Translations under genes and position numbers: made by a program | Part shown: in pieces, positions 25,804-37,159 of the stretch | Layout: each line of letters begins with the position of its first letter | Numbering within the stretch: position 1 is the stretch's first letter | Source: Aselliscus stoliczkanus | Taxonomy: Eukaryota > Chordata > Mammalia > Chiroptera > Hipposideridae | Direction of reading: 5' to 3' | Assembly (NCBI GenBank): GCA_033961575.1 | Contig: CM066732.1 | Span: forward strand, 107,572,687 to 107,636,686 | Length of the DNA: 64,000 nt | Notes under the pieces: generated by a model | Seen by the model: only the letters and a program-made list of their open reading frames with translations | Told to the model about the DNA's origin: nothing | The model's database searches: none

Positions 25804-26243
25804 GGGCCGATCAAGTGGCACGTTGGTTAAGAGCTGGCTTGGGACGCCAGCAACCGTGGTTCGGATCCCACGTATGAGGGCCAGTGCCACTGCCCTCTAC
25901 AGCTAAGATGGTGAACAACAGCTCCACCTGGAGCTGGGCTGCTGTGAGTCACCAGCGATGGCATAGCTGCAGTCCCTGCTGCAGTGGGCTGCCGTAGGCT
26001 ACAGTGAGTGGCCAGCAGCCAGTGTGAGTGGCCGGGAGTCGGAGTGAGCTGCCAATAGCTGCCGTCAATGGCTGTCCAGAGACTGGCGACCGATCAGCCT
26101 CACCAGGAAGAGCGCAATGATAATACCAGCATGGGCCAGTGAAGCAACTTCCTCCACAACTAGACTGAAGAACAAAAGGACAGCAACTTGTCTATTCCCC
26201 TCCCCCAATTCTCCAATTTAAAAAAAAAAAGAAAAAAAGAAAA
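25804..26243 (+). mobile_element. SINE type A, full length (440 bp)
   Basis: tRNA head (gggccgatcaagtggcacg, B-box-like ggttcggatccc), a junction gccctctacagc, a roughly 190-bp middle with degenerate reiterations of gtgagtggccagcagcc, a 3' domain (ccagtgaagcaacttcctcc, gacagcaacttgtc) and an A-rich tail. Target duplication AATTGTATCTA at 25,793-25,803 and 26,244-26,254. Confidence 0.92.
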
Positions 26244-26255
26244 AATTGTATCTAC

Positions 26256-26420
26256 CACCTATTGATTGTCTTTACAATTTCCAATATGGGTTGCTCCATT
26301 TTACAAACAAAGATTGAGGCTCAGGGTAGTTATTTACCCAAGGTTGCACAGCTTTTAGGTGTCAGAACCAGGAATCAAGCCCAGTTCTTTCTGTGTCTAC
26401 AGTGGGTATTCTATACACAA
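26256..26420 (+). repeat. MIR SINE relic
   Basis: Core ccattttacaaacaaagattgaggctcag...gttgcacagctttta is typical MIR. Confidence 0.75.
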
Positions 26421-26559
26421 TACCATACTGTCTTTCAAAGTATGATTTTTTAAATTTCAAATACTTTAAATGTCTGGATTACCAAGATAGTATCTTAGCT
26501 AAGACCCCTACATACAGCTTCTCTCCACCTATTCATTTTATTTGCTGCTGTTAAGTGAA

Positions 26560-26900
26560 TTTTCCTTTAAAAAAATTTCTTTCTTAAATTATGGTACTGC
26601 TGCCAGGTTCATGAGCCTTCCATGTCTTCTGATTATTATTCACACCTTATTACTCACTGCTACCCACCATAAACCTCTGTTCCAGACACCCCAGGCTCTT
26701 CCCTTCACTCCATGTACAAATGATTCTTGTTTCCCAGTACCTGCCAAATGTTACAGGTTCTTCAAAGCCCAGATCAAATACTTTCTTCTCTGTGAAGTTT
26801 TTCCTTATTTCTCAAGGTTTTCAGTTTTCCCTTCTTGATTTCCTATAGCATTTATTATATGTTTTAGTCGTTACTTAATCACATATTCTGTCAGATCATC
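26560..26900 (+). repeat. L2 3' end relic
   Basis: Pattern cttcaaagcccagatcaaat...tctctgtgaagtttttcc...atttattatatg matches L2 LINE 3' ends. Confidence 0.6.
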
Positions 26901-27224
26901 ATCTCAACTTTTGCATTTTTTCAGTCTCATTTCCTCCAACATCATTTTAAACATTTTATGAACTCCCAACATACAGTTTATATGTAATGAATTTCCCTAT
27001 CTGGCCCAGTTTTCACCTCTAAAGTTTCAGGTATATCATTTTGATTTATATTATTTCAATTGTAAAACATTGGCTGGACATACAATGTCAGAATAGAATT
27101 TTTTCTTAAACTTTGTACTTTTAGCATTTCTAAGGATTAAATTTTGATTGTAAAACACATAATAGAAAAAAATAATTATACTGGTTATAAAAATACTATT
27201 CTAAAATTTTTTTGTGGTAGAAAG

Positions 27225-27400
27225 AGTGACAAAGTTAGTGTCATAACACCTGGTTTTTAATCCCAAATCTACTGTTAATGAACCATGTAACTTTAAGTGA
27301 ACTTTTAAAATCTCTCTCAAAATTGATTTCCTCATAACTGTAAAATGAGGGACCTCTGCCAGATTAAGTACAGTTCTAAAATTCTATGATTCTACCGTAC
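27225..27400 (+). repeat. MIR SINE relic
   Basis: Core order ggtttttaatcccaaatctact...catgtaacttta...cctcataactgtaaaatgagg is MIR-like. Confidence 0.6.
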
Positions 27401-27894
27401 AGTTTAATCTGAACTTCAAAAATACTTTATTTTGAGTAGATTGGGATTCTATTAATAACTAATGTTAAGGATACCTTAGATACTTACATTTTCCATGTTG
27501 TATTTGCTTCATACACACATGGAACTGAATTCCCACTAGCTCCCCTCCTCTCCTCCATTAGTCTTGTCTCTATCCCATCACTAGCTCCATGTTATTGAAT
27601 CGATGTGAATGTTAATTCAGGCCATATTCAAAGTGATGAATTTTATTAACTAAAGATCCAGAATTCACAACATCCTTTATAATCCTTTTTTTTTCACAAT
27701 GTTTACAGAGACAAATGCTGTATTTTATACATTCTCATTACCCTGAAACACTATTTCAAAACAGATGTAGTTGCTACATAGAATTATATAACTTTATATA
27801 AAAATATTCAAATATTTGTAGAGTTGCAATATGGAAGACTAGTTTTGAATTTGCAAGTTCTATTTATGGTAGAAGTAGCCAAAAGCATTGTTAT

Positions 27895-28330
27895 CACAGA
27901 ACACTTCCTTATTTAAGAGAGGCATGTGGAAGATGATCTGTGCCATTCATGATTTGACTTACAAACGATTCTTTTAGTCATTTAATAGGTAAACAAGTAT
28001 CATCCAAAAGGCACCGGAAAATTGGTATTATCAAGGCAGGATTTGAGGAGACCTTTGTCATTTGGGGGATGACAAATCAAAGTATAGTGCAACTTTGCCA
28101 TTTGCAATTATTAATCTAATAATTAATGCCTGTAAATACCGGCACAGAGAGTAGTTTGAATAATTACAGCTAATGTTCTACTTTTGCTCAGGAAGGGCTA
28201 CGAGTTTAACACACTCTTGTCTGACCTCATCTGACACTAATTACACAATGTTCGAAGGTAAGGGACAGTTGCTTAAAAATACATAACAAAGAATAAGGGG
28301 TGTGAATGTGTCTTGTTTGCTGCCAGTTGT
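27895..28330. promoter_or_regulatory. Candidate conserved non-coding element
   Basis: Repeat-free segment with clustered homeodomain-type cores (attaatctaataattaat at about 28,107-28,126, gaataattac at about 28,159) and no open frame. Its look is that of a developmental enhancer. Conservation cannot be tested here. Confidence 0.3.
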
Positions 28331-30600
28331 CAATCTGATGGAAAGAAGAACATTCAGAAATCACCCCTCCTTCCCCAAAATAGATTGTGTAAACCTATTT
28401 AGGGACAGCAGTGAAATGAAAAATACATTTTTCTTGACTATTCATTTTATGTATTCAGCATAACTCTTATAGGAAGTTGACTTTTCTGAAGCCTATTTAT
28501 TACTGTATAGCACTGGACTAGTCTGTTTCTTAACACTTAAAATTTTTTTTTCTGGTAATAATTGTAAAGCAAGTCACTCCAATAAATAGATAGGTTTTAC
28601 TTAGGCATCTACATTTGTCATGACATATCAAAGAAATTATCCATATTTTGATAACCACAGCCTTTTCTATAGCTGAAGAGAAAGTGAGAACTTTCTCTAT
28701 ATGAATTTGTATTACAAAGTCCTTTGATAACTGAAACTGAAAAACACATTTAAAGTGTTTGTGCTAAACTTATAACCAAGAAGAGATCAATTAAATTGGT
28801 TCCATAATCCTTCTCCTATTTCCCTGACTGGACTGGCCTTGTTTTCTTTTTATCCACTTATAACTACTTTATACATTTTAATGTATATTTGATTTATTAT
28901 ATTGTTTGCATTCGCTTGTTTTAATTAAATTAATGTATATGCTGCTGTTTTTACCCTTTAGACAGCCATGTTGAAAAATTAACAGTCACTTCCCAAAGTT
29001 TCCACAAAAAATGGTAAGCTTTGGACATTTTTAAGTAAAAAAAAAAAAAGAAATAACAATTATTACTCAATTTCTGATATCTCTATAAAACTATTGGGGG
29101 AAAATAAATATCATATCAGAACTCTAATAGAGAGCCCTTCTAAAAATTATAACCTACAGCTTTCTGAGTTGTGAATAACAGCTTCTTTTAAGGTTACATT
29201 ATTTAAAAGGAATCCAATAATCATGATAAGAAATTTTTGACCATGATTAAAATATTACATTCTTTAAAATAAAACTCAACAAAAGTAGAAAAAATATAAC
29301 AAAAAGAGATGATGTGGTAACGATTTAAAGTGACATATGTGAAGAAACCAGCATGAGCCAGTTCAGTTGGCCCGTCCTCAGCCTCAGATTTTTGGATATG
29401 CACTGATTCAAAAAAAATTTGCAACTGTCCTTTGGCACCAAATTCCTCGAACATATTGTTGTAGTAATTTCCTTCCACTCATTTCTTTGTAACATGGCTT
29501 CTAATTCTTGTACTTGACTATAAATATCTTTCCTGAGGCCAGCAGGAACTTCTCTCTTGCCAAATCCAGAGGCCCTTTCTCAGTCTGCCTATTGCTCCGT
29601 CTTCCCATTGTATTTTAGATGGGTAGCCTCATATTTGTTTCATTTTATTTTTAGCATTCGGTCTAAATATTACAAAAGTAATATGCATTCTTTGTAGTGA
29701 ATTAGAGCACACAGATTTAAAAAAATCATTTGTGTTAACCAAGGCTACCATTGTAGTGGAATCTTTCCTGGCTTTTAAACACATTTATATACTCGACACA
29801 TTTGTATTCTGAGTTTGCTCATTTGGGGTCAGAGATAGGAATCATTCTCACATTAATACTCAGATGTTGCTGGCTCTAGCTCTCCCTGCATACAGAGAAC
29901 ATTACTCACTTCTACGTTGTCCTTCAAATATTTCTACTGGTCTCTAAAGGTGTCTTTCTGGTGCTTACAAACAAGCCTTACCTTAAACGGACTGCTGCTG
30001 CTGCCCTGGGGGTATTCACCTCCCTCCCACCAGGCTCTGCTGAACAATATTGGCTCTTCAGAGCCCTTGAATTGTCAAAGCAGGGCTGATCTCCAAAAGT
30101 AAAGAGATGGGGAAAAGATAGGCCAGGAAAATGATGAATCAAAAGAATACTAAGTTAGTTATACTTAAGTGAGATAAAATTGACCAACCCAAAAGCATTT
30201 TTGGAGATAGATTATCACATAGTAAGAAAAGGTTCATTTTACCAGGATTTAAACCTTATTTACTGTTAACACACTTCAATTCCAGGAAGTTCTTTTTTTT
30301 TTCTTCACATTTTAATATATCTGAAATCAGAAGACATCTTATACTCACAGTCAGTTAAGTGGCAGAAGCAATGTGATTATCATTGCTTGAACATTCATAT
30401 CAAAACTTACAAAATGGACTCAGAGTCAGGGAAGAAAATTACAGGGAGAAAATAGTAGAGCAGTTTTTTAAAATGCTGCACAACCAACACAATGATACAG
30501 AAGAAAATACCATACGGAGAAGGATGGACATGTATGACTCTTAATTGAAAAGTGATTCAAACAAGTCAAACTGAATATGAGGAATTATTTAGGAATACCT
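28331..30600. other. Unassigned intergenic sequence
   Basis: AT-rich, no gene or clear repeat recognised. Short frames such as that on the minus strand at 29,221-29,478 have no motif support. Confidence 0.45.
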
Positions 30601-30885
30601 TAACCAATCTATTTTCCCCAGCTTTATTAAGGAATAATTTACAAACAATAAAATTCACCTACTTTAAGTGTATAGTTTAATGATTTTTGGCATTTACATA
30701 CAGTCATGTATCCACCATCACAGTCAAGATATAAAACATTTCCAACAACCAAAAGTTCCTCTTGGCCCTTTCCAGTCAACACCTTGCTTCCTCCTCTAAT
30801 TCCAGGCAACCATTGATCTGCTTTCAATCATTATGGTTTGCTTGCTCCAGAATTTAGTATTAATGAAATCATATAGCCATTAGTA
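30601..30885 (-). mobile_element. L1M-type 3' end, antisense
   Basis: Order ccccagctttattaaggaat, cattcacctactttaagtgt-like, tccaccatcacagtcaagat marks the antisense 3' end of an older L1; resumes at 31,340. Confidence 0.6.
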
Positions 30886-31339
30886 CATGCAGACCCAGGG
30901 AAAAGCCCCAAGACTGAAAATCTACCTCTGTAAGCAGAGGAAGAGAAAGACCAAAGAAAGAGGCTGGACACTCCAGTCTGGTAATTAATAGAGTTTACTA
31001 AGGGAAATGTACGTAAGAGGCATGTCTTGGATGGCTGCAAGATGAAATGGATCCCCAAGCCACTTGGCAGGTGCCAAAGAATTACATAGGGTAAAGCAGG
31101 GGAAAAGTCACTGTACCAGGAAGGGAATGCTAGCTGGTCTGGGAAATTACATGCTTGACCAGGTCAGAACAATGGCCCTTTCCAGACCCAGCAGGAGGCA
31201 AGGGAAGGGTGCTGATTTATGTCAAAATGAACATAAATTATGATCACACAGTCTCTAAGGGGCAGTTGCAGAAAGCAACTTCCTTCCTTGACCGGGACCA
31301 GCCTGAGCAGTCACATCAAGAAACAGTCTTTCCTCCACA
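30886..31339 (-). mobile_element. Unidentified LTR-like insertion in L1
   Basis: About 450 bp of GC-richer sequence separating two antisense L1 parts. The motif ttaatagagtttactaagggaaa could be an antisense LTR polyadenylation region. Family unknown. Confidence 0.35.
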
Positions 31340-32440
31340 GTAGTTCCTAATCTTTCATATTTGACCTATGTTTTCATCTGTCTGAGGTAACCACCTAGAT
31401 TGCTGTGTTGTATGTCTATAAGACACTGCCAAGTTGTTCTTTATATGCTGTGAAATATCGATGAAGGTTAACTTTTTTCATTTGGATTTGTAATCGTTTC
31501 AGCAATATTTGTTGAAAACCCTATCATTTGCCTCCAATGAATACCTTTGCATCTTTACACCTTCATTAAAATGTGTGGGTCTACCTCTGGACTATCCTCT
31601 TTTCCACTGATCCATGTGTCTACACTTTTTGCCAGCACTACACTGTCTGAATTACTATCTTAAAATCAGGGATTGTAGGTCCTCTAACATTGCTATTTTT
31701 TCTCAAAACTGTTTTGGCTAGTCAAGTTCCTTTATGATTTCATATAAATTTTAGAATCAGCTTGTCAATTTCTACAAAAATCCTGCTGGAATATTGATTG
31801 GAGAGCATCGACATTTTCACAATATTGAGTCTCCTAATTCATGAACATGGAACATCTTTCCATTTATTTGATCTTCCTTGATATCTTTCATTAGTATTTT
31901 GCAGTTTTCAGCTTACAAATTTTGCATGTATTTTGGTAGATTATACCCAAGCATTTCATGTTCTTTTGGTGCTATTGTAAGTAGGGCTGCATTTTAAAAT
32001 TTAAATCCCAATTGTTCATTGCTAGTATATGGAACTACAATTAGGTTTTGTATATTGACCATGTATCTTAAAACTTTGCTAAACTCACTAAATAGTTCCA
32101 TGTTTTGTTTATTTGTCTGTTTTGTTTTGTTGTTGTTAGATTCTTTGGAATTTTCCAAATAGATAATCATGTCATCTGTGAATAGAGACAATTTTATTTC
32201 CTCTTTCCAAGATCAATTGATTGATTAATTTACCTTATTGCATAGGATGGAAACTTTAGTTATTCAGTATGATTATGAATAAGAGTGAGAGAGTAGAAAT
32301 CCCTGTCTTGTTCCTCATATTAGGGGGAAAGCATTTGATTTTTATTATTCAGTATGATCTTAGATATGTGTTTTATTGAGGGGTCTTTATCAGGTTGAAG
32401 AAGTTCCTTTCTATTCCCAGTTTGATGAGAATCTAATGTT
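31340..32440 (-). mobile_element. L1 fragment, antisense
   Basis: Antisense ORF2 text (about 31,600-32,420), including a decayed reverse-transcriptase region with the translated string LFTDDMIIYLENSKESN on the minus strand near 32,150. Confidence 0.7.
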
Positions 32441-32912
32441 TTAGTCTTCTTTTTTTAAAAGAAAAACTCTACAAATTAGGCATTATTATCATTAGGAATT
32501 TTAGAGAAATTATTTATTTATACCTACATACATGATTACCATTTTATTTGTTTAGTATTCTCATGGCATCTCCAAGTGTTCCTCTGGTATTATTTTCTTT
32601 CTTCCTAAAGTAATCTTTTACAAGTTCCTTTAGTATAAGTATGTGGGTGGTAAATCTCTTAAGTTGCATTGATATGAAGATATCTTTATTTCATCTTCAC
32701 TCTTGCAATGTAGTATTAGTGAGTGAGAGCACAGTTCTAGACTGAAATTATATCCTTTCATCACTTTCAAGATACAATAAAATCCCCTTATAATAAGATT
32801 TGTGCAGATGAAAATTTTCAATTGCGTAAAAAGAAGAGTGGGTTTATTGTGAAAAATGAAGAAATGAGTCATCTGGGTCTGTCTAGCTGATTGGCTAGAA
32901 GTTCTGACTTTA

Positions 32913-33025
32913 CTTTTTTAAATTTTTTTTTGAGGGCAGTGTCACTGGCCCTCATATGTGGGACCCAAACCAGGGCTGCAGGCATCCCAAATCAGCTCTT
33001 AACCACAGCGCCCCTCAGCCGGCCC
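32913..33025 (-). mobile_element. SINE type B, antisense
   Basis: Poly-T then gagggcagtgtcactggccc and a head ending cagccggccc. Perfect 17-bp target duplication TAGAAGTTCTGACTTTA at 32,896-32,912 and 33,026-33,042. Confidence 0.93.
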
Positions 33026-33288
33026 TAGAAGTTCTGACTTTATAATTAAAATCTTTGCTCATCCTGGTCATAGTTTGGCACCATTTGGTGGTGGCTGTCT
33101 GCTTCAAAATAAATGTCAGTGGTGGTGATTCTGGATCCTGTCTCACTAGCTAGAACTTTCAGAACAGTGGCAGCATTTATAGTATTCTCCTATTTAGCTC
33201 TGGCCCATTTAGTCAGTCTAATCAAAGAAGATTGGGCAACAAAGGACTCACCCTCTGCCTCCCTGTTTCCTGATACAGGGTGCTTACT

Positions 33289-33391
33289 TTTTCTTACCCA
33301 GCCTTATCCTTTCCTCCATGTCCTCTCCCCATCTACTCAGAAGTTAAAAGTTTATCCCACCCAGTTTGAAAATGGGGGCTAGACAGAAAGC
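33289..33391 (+). repeat. 103-bp dispersed duplication, copy 1
   Basis: Nearly identical to 35,189-35,291 (about four differences). From ttcttacccagccttatcct to ctagacagaaagc. Confidence 0.93.
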
Positions 33392-34399
33392 AACCAATCA
33401 TTAATGATTAATTGGTGATGAATCACCAATCATACTTGATCCAAATTCTCATTATAATGGGGCTTATGATCCTGGGATTTCACTCATTATTTTACTGTCT
33501 TCTGATGTCCATTGTTGATATTGAAACATCTGTTTTCAGTCTAATTGCTTCTTTGTAGGTTCTCTTTTTTTCCCTCTGGCTGCTATAAAGATCTTTTTCT
33601 TTGGTGTTTTGAATTTAATGACAGGTCTAAGAATGGCTTTTTAAATTTATCCTCCTTGTGATACTCTGTGCTTCTTAAATCTGCACATTCATGTCTTTAC
33701 TAAATTCTGGCAAATTCTAAGCAATTAACTTTTGTGATATTGCTCCTGATTTCTTAAAATCTATCCTTGAAATCTGATTATTTATATGTCAGATCTTCTC
33801 AGTCTAGCTTCTATAACTGTTTGACATTTATTTCATATTTTCCATGTCCTTATTCTCTGATCATTCTGGATAACTTTCTTAGATATTTTATAAATTATCT
33901 GTGTCTAATCTCCCATTCCACCCATCCACTGAGTGTATCCATTTCAACAAATACATGTTTAATGTCTAAAAGCTTCTTTGTTCATTTGTCACATATGCTT
34001 CATCATTCCTGATAGTCTCTTGTCGCTTGCTCATCATTATGATTCTATCCCTTATTTCTTTAAATATTTTCTAAATAGATATTCTATATTTTACAGCTGA
34101 TAATATTTTAATATCCGACTTTCTTGGAGGTTCTAAATAGTTATTAATTCTTTTGATTTTCTCACTCATGGTGGCTTGCTTCCTTTATACCTAGTGATTT
34201 TTGATGGTGAGCTCACATTTTCTTGATCTTAATTCTAGGAATTTGGTGGGTTTAATTAGATATATTTTTCCAGGAAAAAAATTGTGTTTGATTCTGCTAG
34301 GAGACTTGGGTACTACTAATAGGAGTCACAGTAGCCATTTTCAGTGAACTTAGTAACTTAGAGCAAGGATCTGAGTGAGGTTCCTCTCCTTCATATTAC

Positions 34400-34950
34400 T
34401 GTTGACCTAAGCCTTGTTTTCTGAGCACAGTTTTTTATGGGCATTTTCTCAGCCTAGTCCTCTTATTCTTAATTGCTTATTTGAAGAATCAGTTTTGTTT
34501 ATTTGAGGGGGCAGAGATAGCGCAATGCTCAGCCAGAAGCTTGCCTTTGGTATGCAAACTAACTAACCCAGTCTCATCTTTTCTATCTGTCCAATACACA
34601 CAAAACACAATATCTGTCTTACCCTCCCAGGGCTAGTCAACAGGCACCTAGGGAGACAGCCCTTATTCCCCAAGGCCTGCCAAATGATTCCAACTAGCCA
34701 ATCTTTAACTGTTCTCCGTGCTTCTCCTGCAGAAACCCCAATAAAGGCTCTACGTAGGTTTTCACCTCACTCCTGTTTTCTGTCTTCTGACCACCCTGAG
34801 GCTTTTCCATGTAGTCCTGTGTGTCATGCAGTGCCTCCGGTTTCTAGGACCTTTGAATAAGCTTTGTTTTCCTGAGCCTCTCCTATGACTCCTTGCATGG
34901 TCGGACCTAACTGACCATCACATAAAAGAACAGAGAACACGTAATTTTGT
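34400..34950 (+). mobile_element. Class I-type solo LTR-like element
   Basis: Contains aaccccaataaaggctctac (polyadenylation signal, 34,736-34,755) and a second tgaataagc near 34,853. Same layout as the LTR at 35,690-36,310. Lies between antisense L1 pieces. Boundaries approximate; no internal viral genes. Confidence 0.5.
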
Positions 34951-35188
34951 GTCTTCTCTCTTTTTTCCATGGTTAGCATGGCTAGAAGTTTATTGATTTC
35001 ATTGATCTTTTCAAAGAACCAAATTTTGGTTTCTATGATTTTCTCTATTTTCCTCTTTTGAATTCCATTGATTGGTGTTTTAGTTTTTATTATTTCTCTT
35101 CTTTTGTTTTTCTTTAAGCTTAAATTGCTCTTCTTTTTCTCATTGCCTAAGGTGGAACCTTTGATTGTTGATTTTAGATTTTTCTCCT

Positions 35189-35291
35189 TTTTCTTACCCA
35201 GCCTTATCCTTTCCTCCAAGTCCTCTCCCCATCCACTCAGAAGTTAAAAGTTTATCCCATCCAGTTTGAAAATGGGGGCTAGACAGAAAGC
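35189..35291 (+). repeat. 103-bp dispersed duplication, copy 2, inside L1
   Basis: Replaces the expected L1 text at this point with a copy of 33,289-33,391. The L1 reads normally on both sides. Confidence 0.9.
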
Positions 35292-35546
35292 ATCAATATA
35301 CTCATGTGCACTTAGTGCTAAATGCTCTAAGCACTGCTTTCACTGCATCCCTCAAGGTTTAATAAGTTGTATTTTCATTTAGTTCAAAATGTTTTTAAAT
35401 TTCTCTTGAAACTTCTTCTTTAATCAATGTATTATTTAGAAGTGTGTGTTTAATATCCAAATTTTGGGGAATTTTCTAGCTATTTTTCTGTTATTGAGTT
35501 CTAGTTTAATTTTACTGTGGTCTGAGAACATGGTTTGTATGATTTC

Positions 35547-36636
35547 TGTTATAGGTTGAATTGTGTTCCCCAAAAGATATATTGAAGACCTAGACCACTA
35601 CCACCCTAACCTGTGAATATGATCATATGTGGAAATAGGGCTTTGCAGATATAATCAAGTTAGGATAGTTAGATTGAGGTTAGTAAGGTAATATATGCAC
35701 CTGACATTAAGCTTTTGGTTGCTGGGACATCCATTTCAAAGATGTCCATCTTAAATAAACATACTGCCATCTGGGATGACACAGCTACTAGCTAAAAAGC
35801 TAGATAAGGAGCCAGTCCTCCTTCACCCATGAGATCCTGAGTGACCTACATAACTGACTGCATGAGTGACCCCATGTTTCCCTTCCTGCACCCTAATTCT
35901 TACTCTTATGTTTCAAAATTCACCAATTAAAAGTCAACCTGCACATCCCTAGTCACCCCACACTCAACCCCAATAAAGGCAGATCCCAGGTTTGAGCTCT
36001 CTGTCTCCCTGTCCCCAACTTTCTCTCTTTCTCTGCATGGCCCTCAGGCTTGCCATGTATCCTCCAGGACTTATGAGTAATAAACCTTGTCTTCTCAAAG
36101 TTCCATGATGATTGTTGCTGTGGTGCATCTTACAACCATGAGCTACAAGGTCTAGTCCAGCCACAACACTGGCTATGATTGGGGGAATGTCTGTGTGTAG
36201 GGGATGTTTGTGGGGGAGCTCACCACAAATAGGAAGGTCCCAGATGAGTGCTCCTAGGCATTCCTAGCCCACAGCATGCTGTCACTATCAATAAGCTGAG
36301 ACTGACATGAAACCGAGTCCTAAACTAATAGACCAGAGTCTTTATGAGAAGGCCAAATGTGAAGACAGAGACACACAGGGAGAATGCTTTGTGATCACAG
36401 AGACAGAGATTGGAATGATGCAGCTGCAAGCCAAGGAATGCCAAGAAGTGACAGCCGCCACCAGAAACTAGGAATTGGCAAGGAAAGATTTCCCCTACAG
36501 GTCTCAAAGGGAGAGTGGTCCTGTCAACACTTTGATCTTGAACTCAGCCTCCAAAATTGTGAGACAATATATTTATTTTCTGTTAAGCCACCCAGTTTGT
36601 GGTATTTTGTAAAAGCAGCCTGAGGAAACTAACATA
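35547..36636 (+). mobile_element. MLT1 LTR (MaLR), interrupted
   Basis: Starts tgttataggttgaattgtg and ends with ccacccagtttgtggtattt...actaaca, the MLT1 hallmarks in sense orientation, with atttc on both flanks. A second LTR is inserted at about 35,690-36,310. Confidence 0.85.
35690..36310 (+). mobile_element. Solo LTR nested in MLT1
   Basis: The MLT1 text stops near 35,690 and resumes near 36,310. The insert has caaccccaataaaggcagat (35,966-35,985), gagtaataaacc near 36,075 and a pyrimidine-rich stretch, as in class I LTRs. No viral coding sequence. Confidence 0.55.
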
Positions 36637-37159
36637 ATTTCTATTCTTTTAAATTTATTAATGTGTACTTTATAGACCAGAATATGGTCTATCTTAGTAA
36701 ATGGTTCCATGTGACCTTGAGAAAAATGTGTGTTCTGCTGTTGTTGGATGGAATATATGCTAAATGTCAATTAGATCAACTTGATTGATAGTGCTGTTCA
36801 GTGCAATTATATCCTTACTGATTTTCTGCCTGTTTGACCTATCAATTCCGAAAATGGGGTGTTGAAGTCTTCAAATATTTTATTGGATTTATCTATATTT
36901 CTTTGCAGTCCTATTACGTTTTGCCTCATGCATTTTCACACTTGATTTTTAGGCACATATACATTAAAGATTGTAATGTCTCCTTGGAGAATTGACCTCT
37001 TTATCATTATGAAATACTCTGCTTTGTCACTGATAGTTTTCCTTGTTCTGAAGTTAGCTTTGTTTGAAATTAATATAGCTACTCCAGCTCTCTTTTGATT
37101 AGCATTAATATGGTGTGCTTTTCTCCATCTCTTGACTTTCATTTTAATAATTTACTTAT

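Larger units (their letters stand above)
32441..34400 (-). mobile_element. Old L1/HAL1-type sequence, antisense, with unique parts
   Basis: 33,460-34,270 reads like the antisense 5' half of an old L1 or HAL1 (ORF1 side). 33,040-33,390 is not clearly repeat and is the source-like copy of the patch at 35,189. No intact frame. Confidence 0.4.
34950..37150 (-). mobile_element. L1 fragment (ORF2 N-terminal half), antisense
   Basis: Antisense endonuclease-side ORF2 at 34,960-35,546 and 36,637-37,150 (minus strand reads NANQKRAGVAILISNKANF near 37,080). Split by the MLT1 element. Confidence 0.7.
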
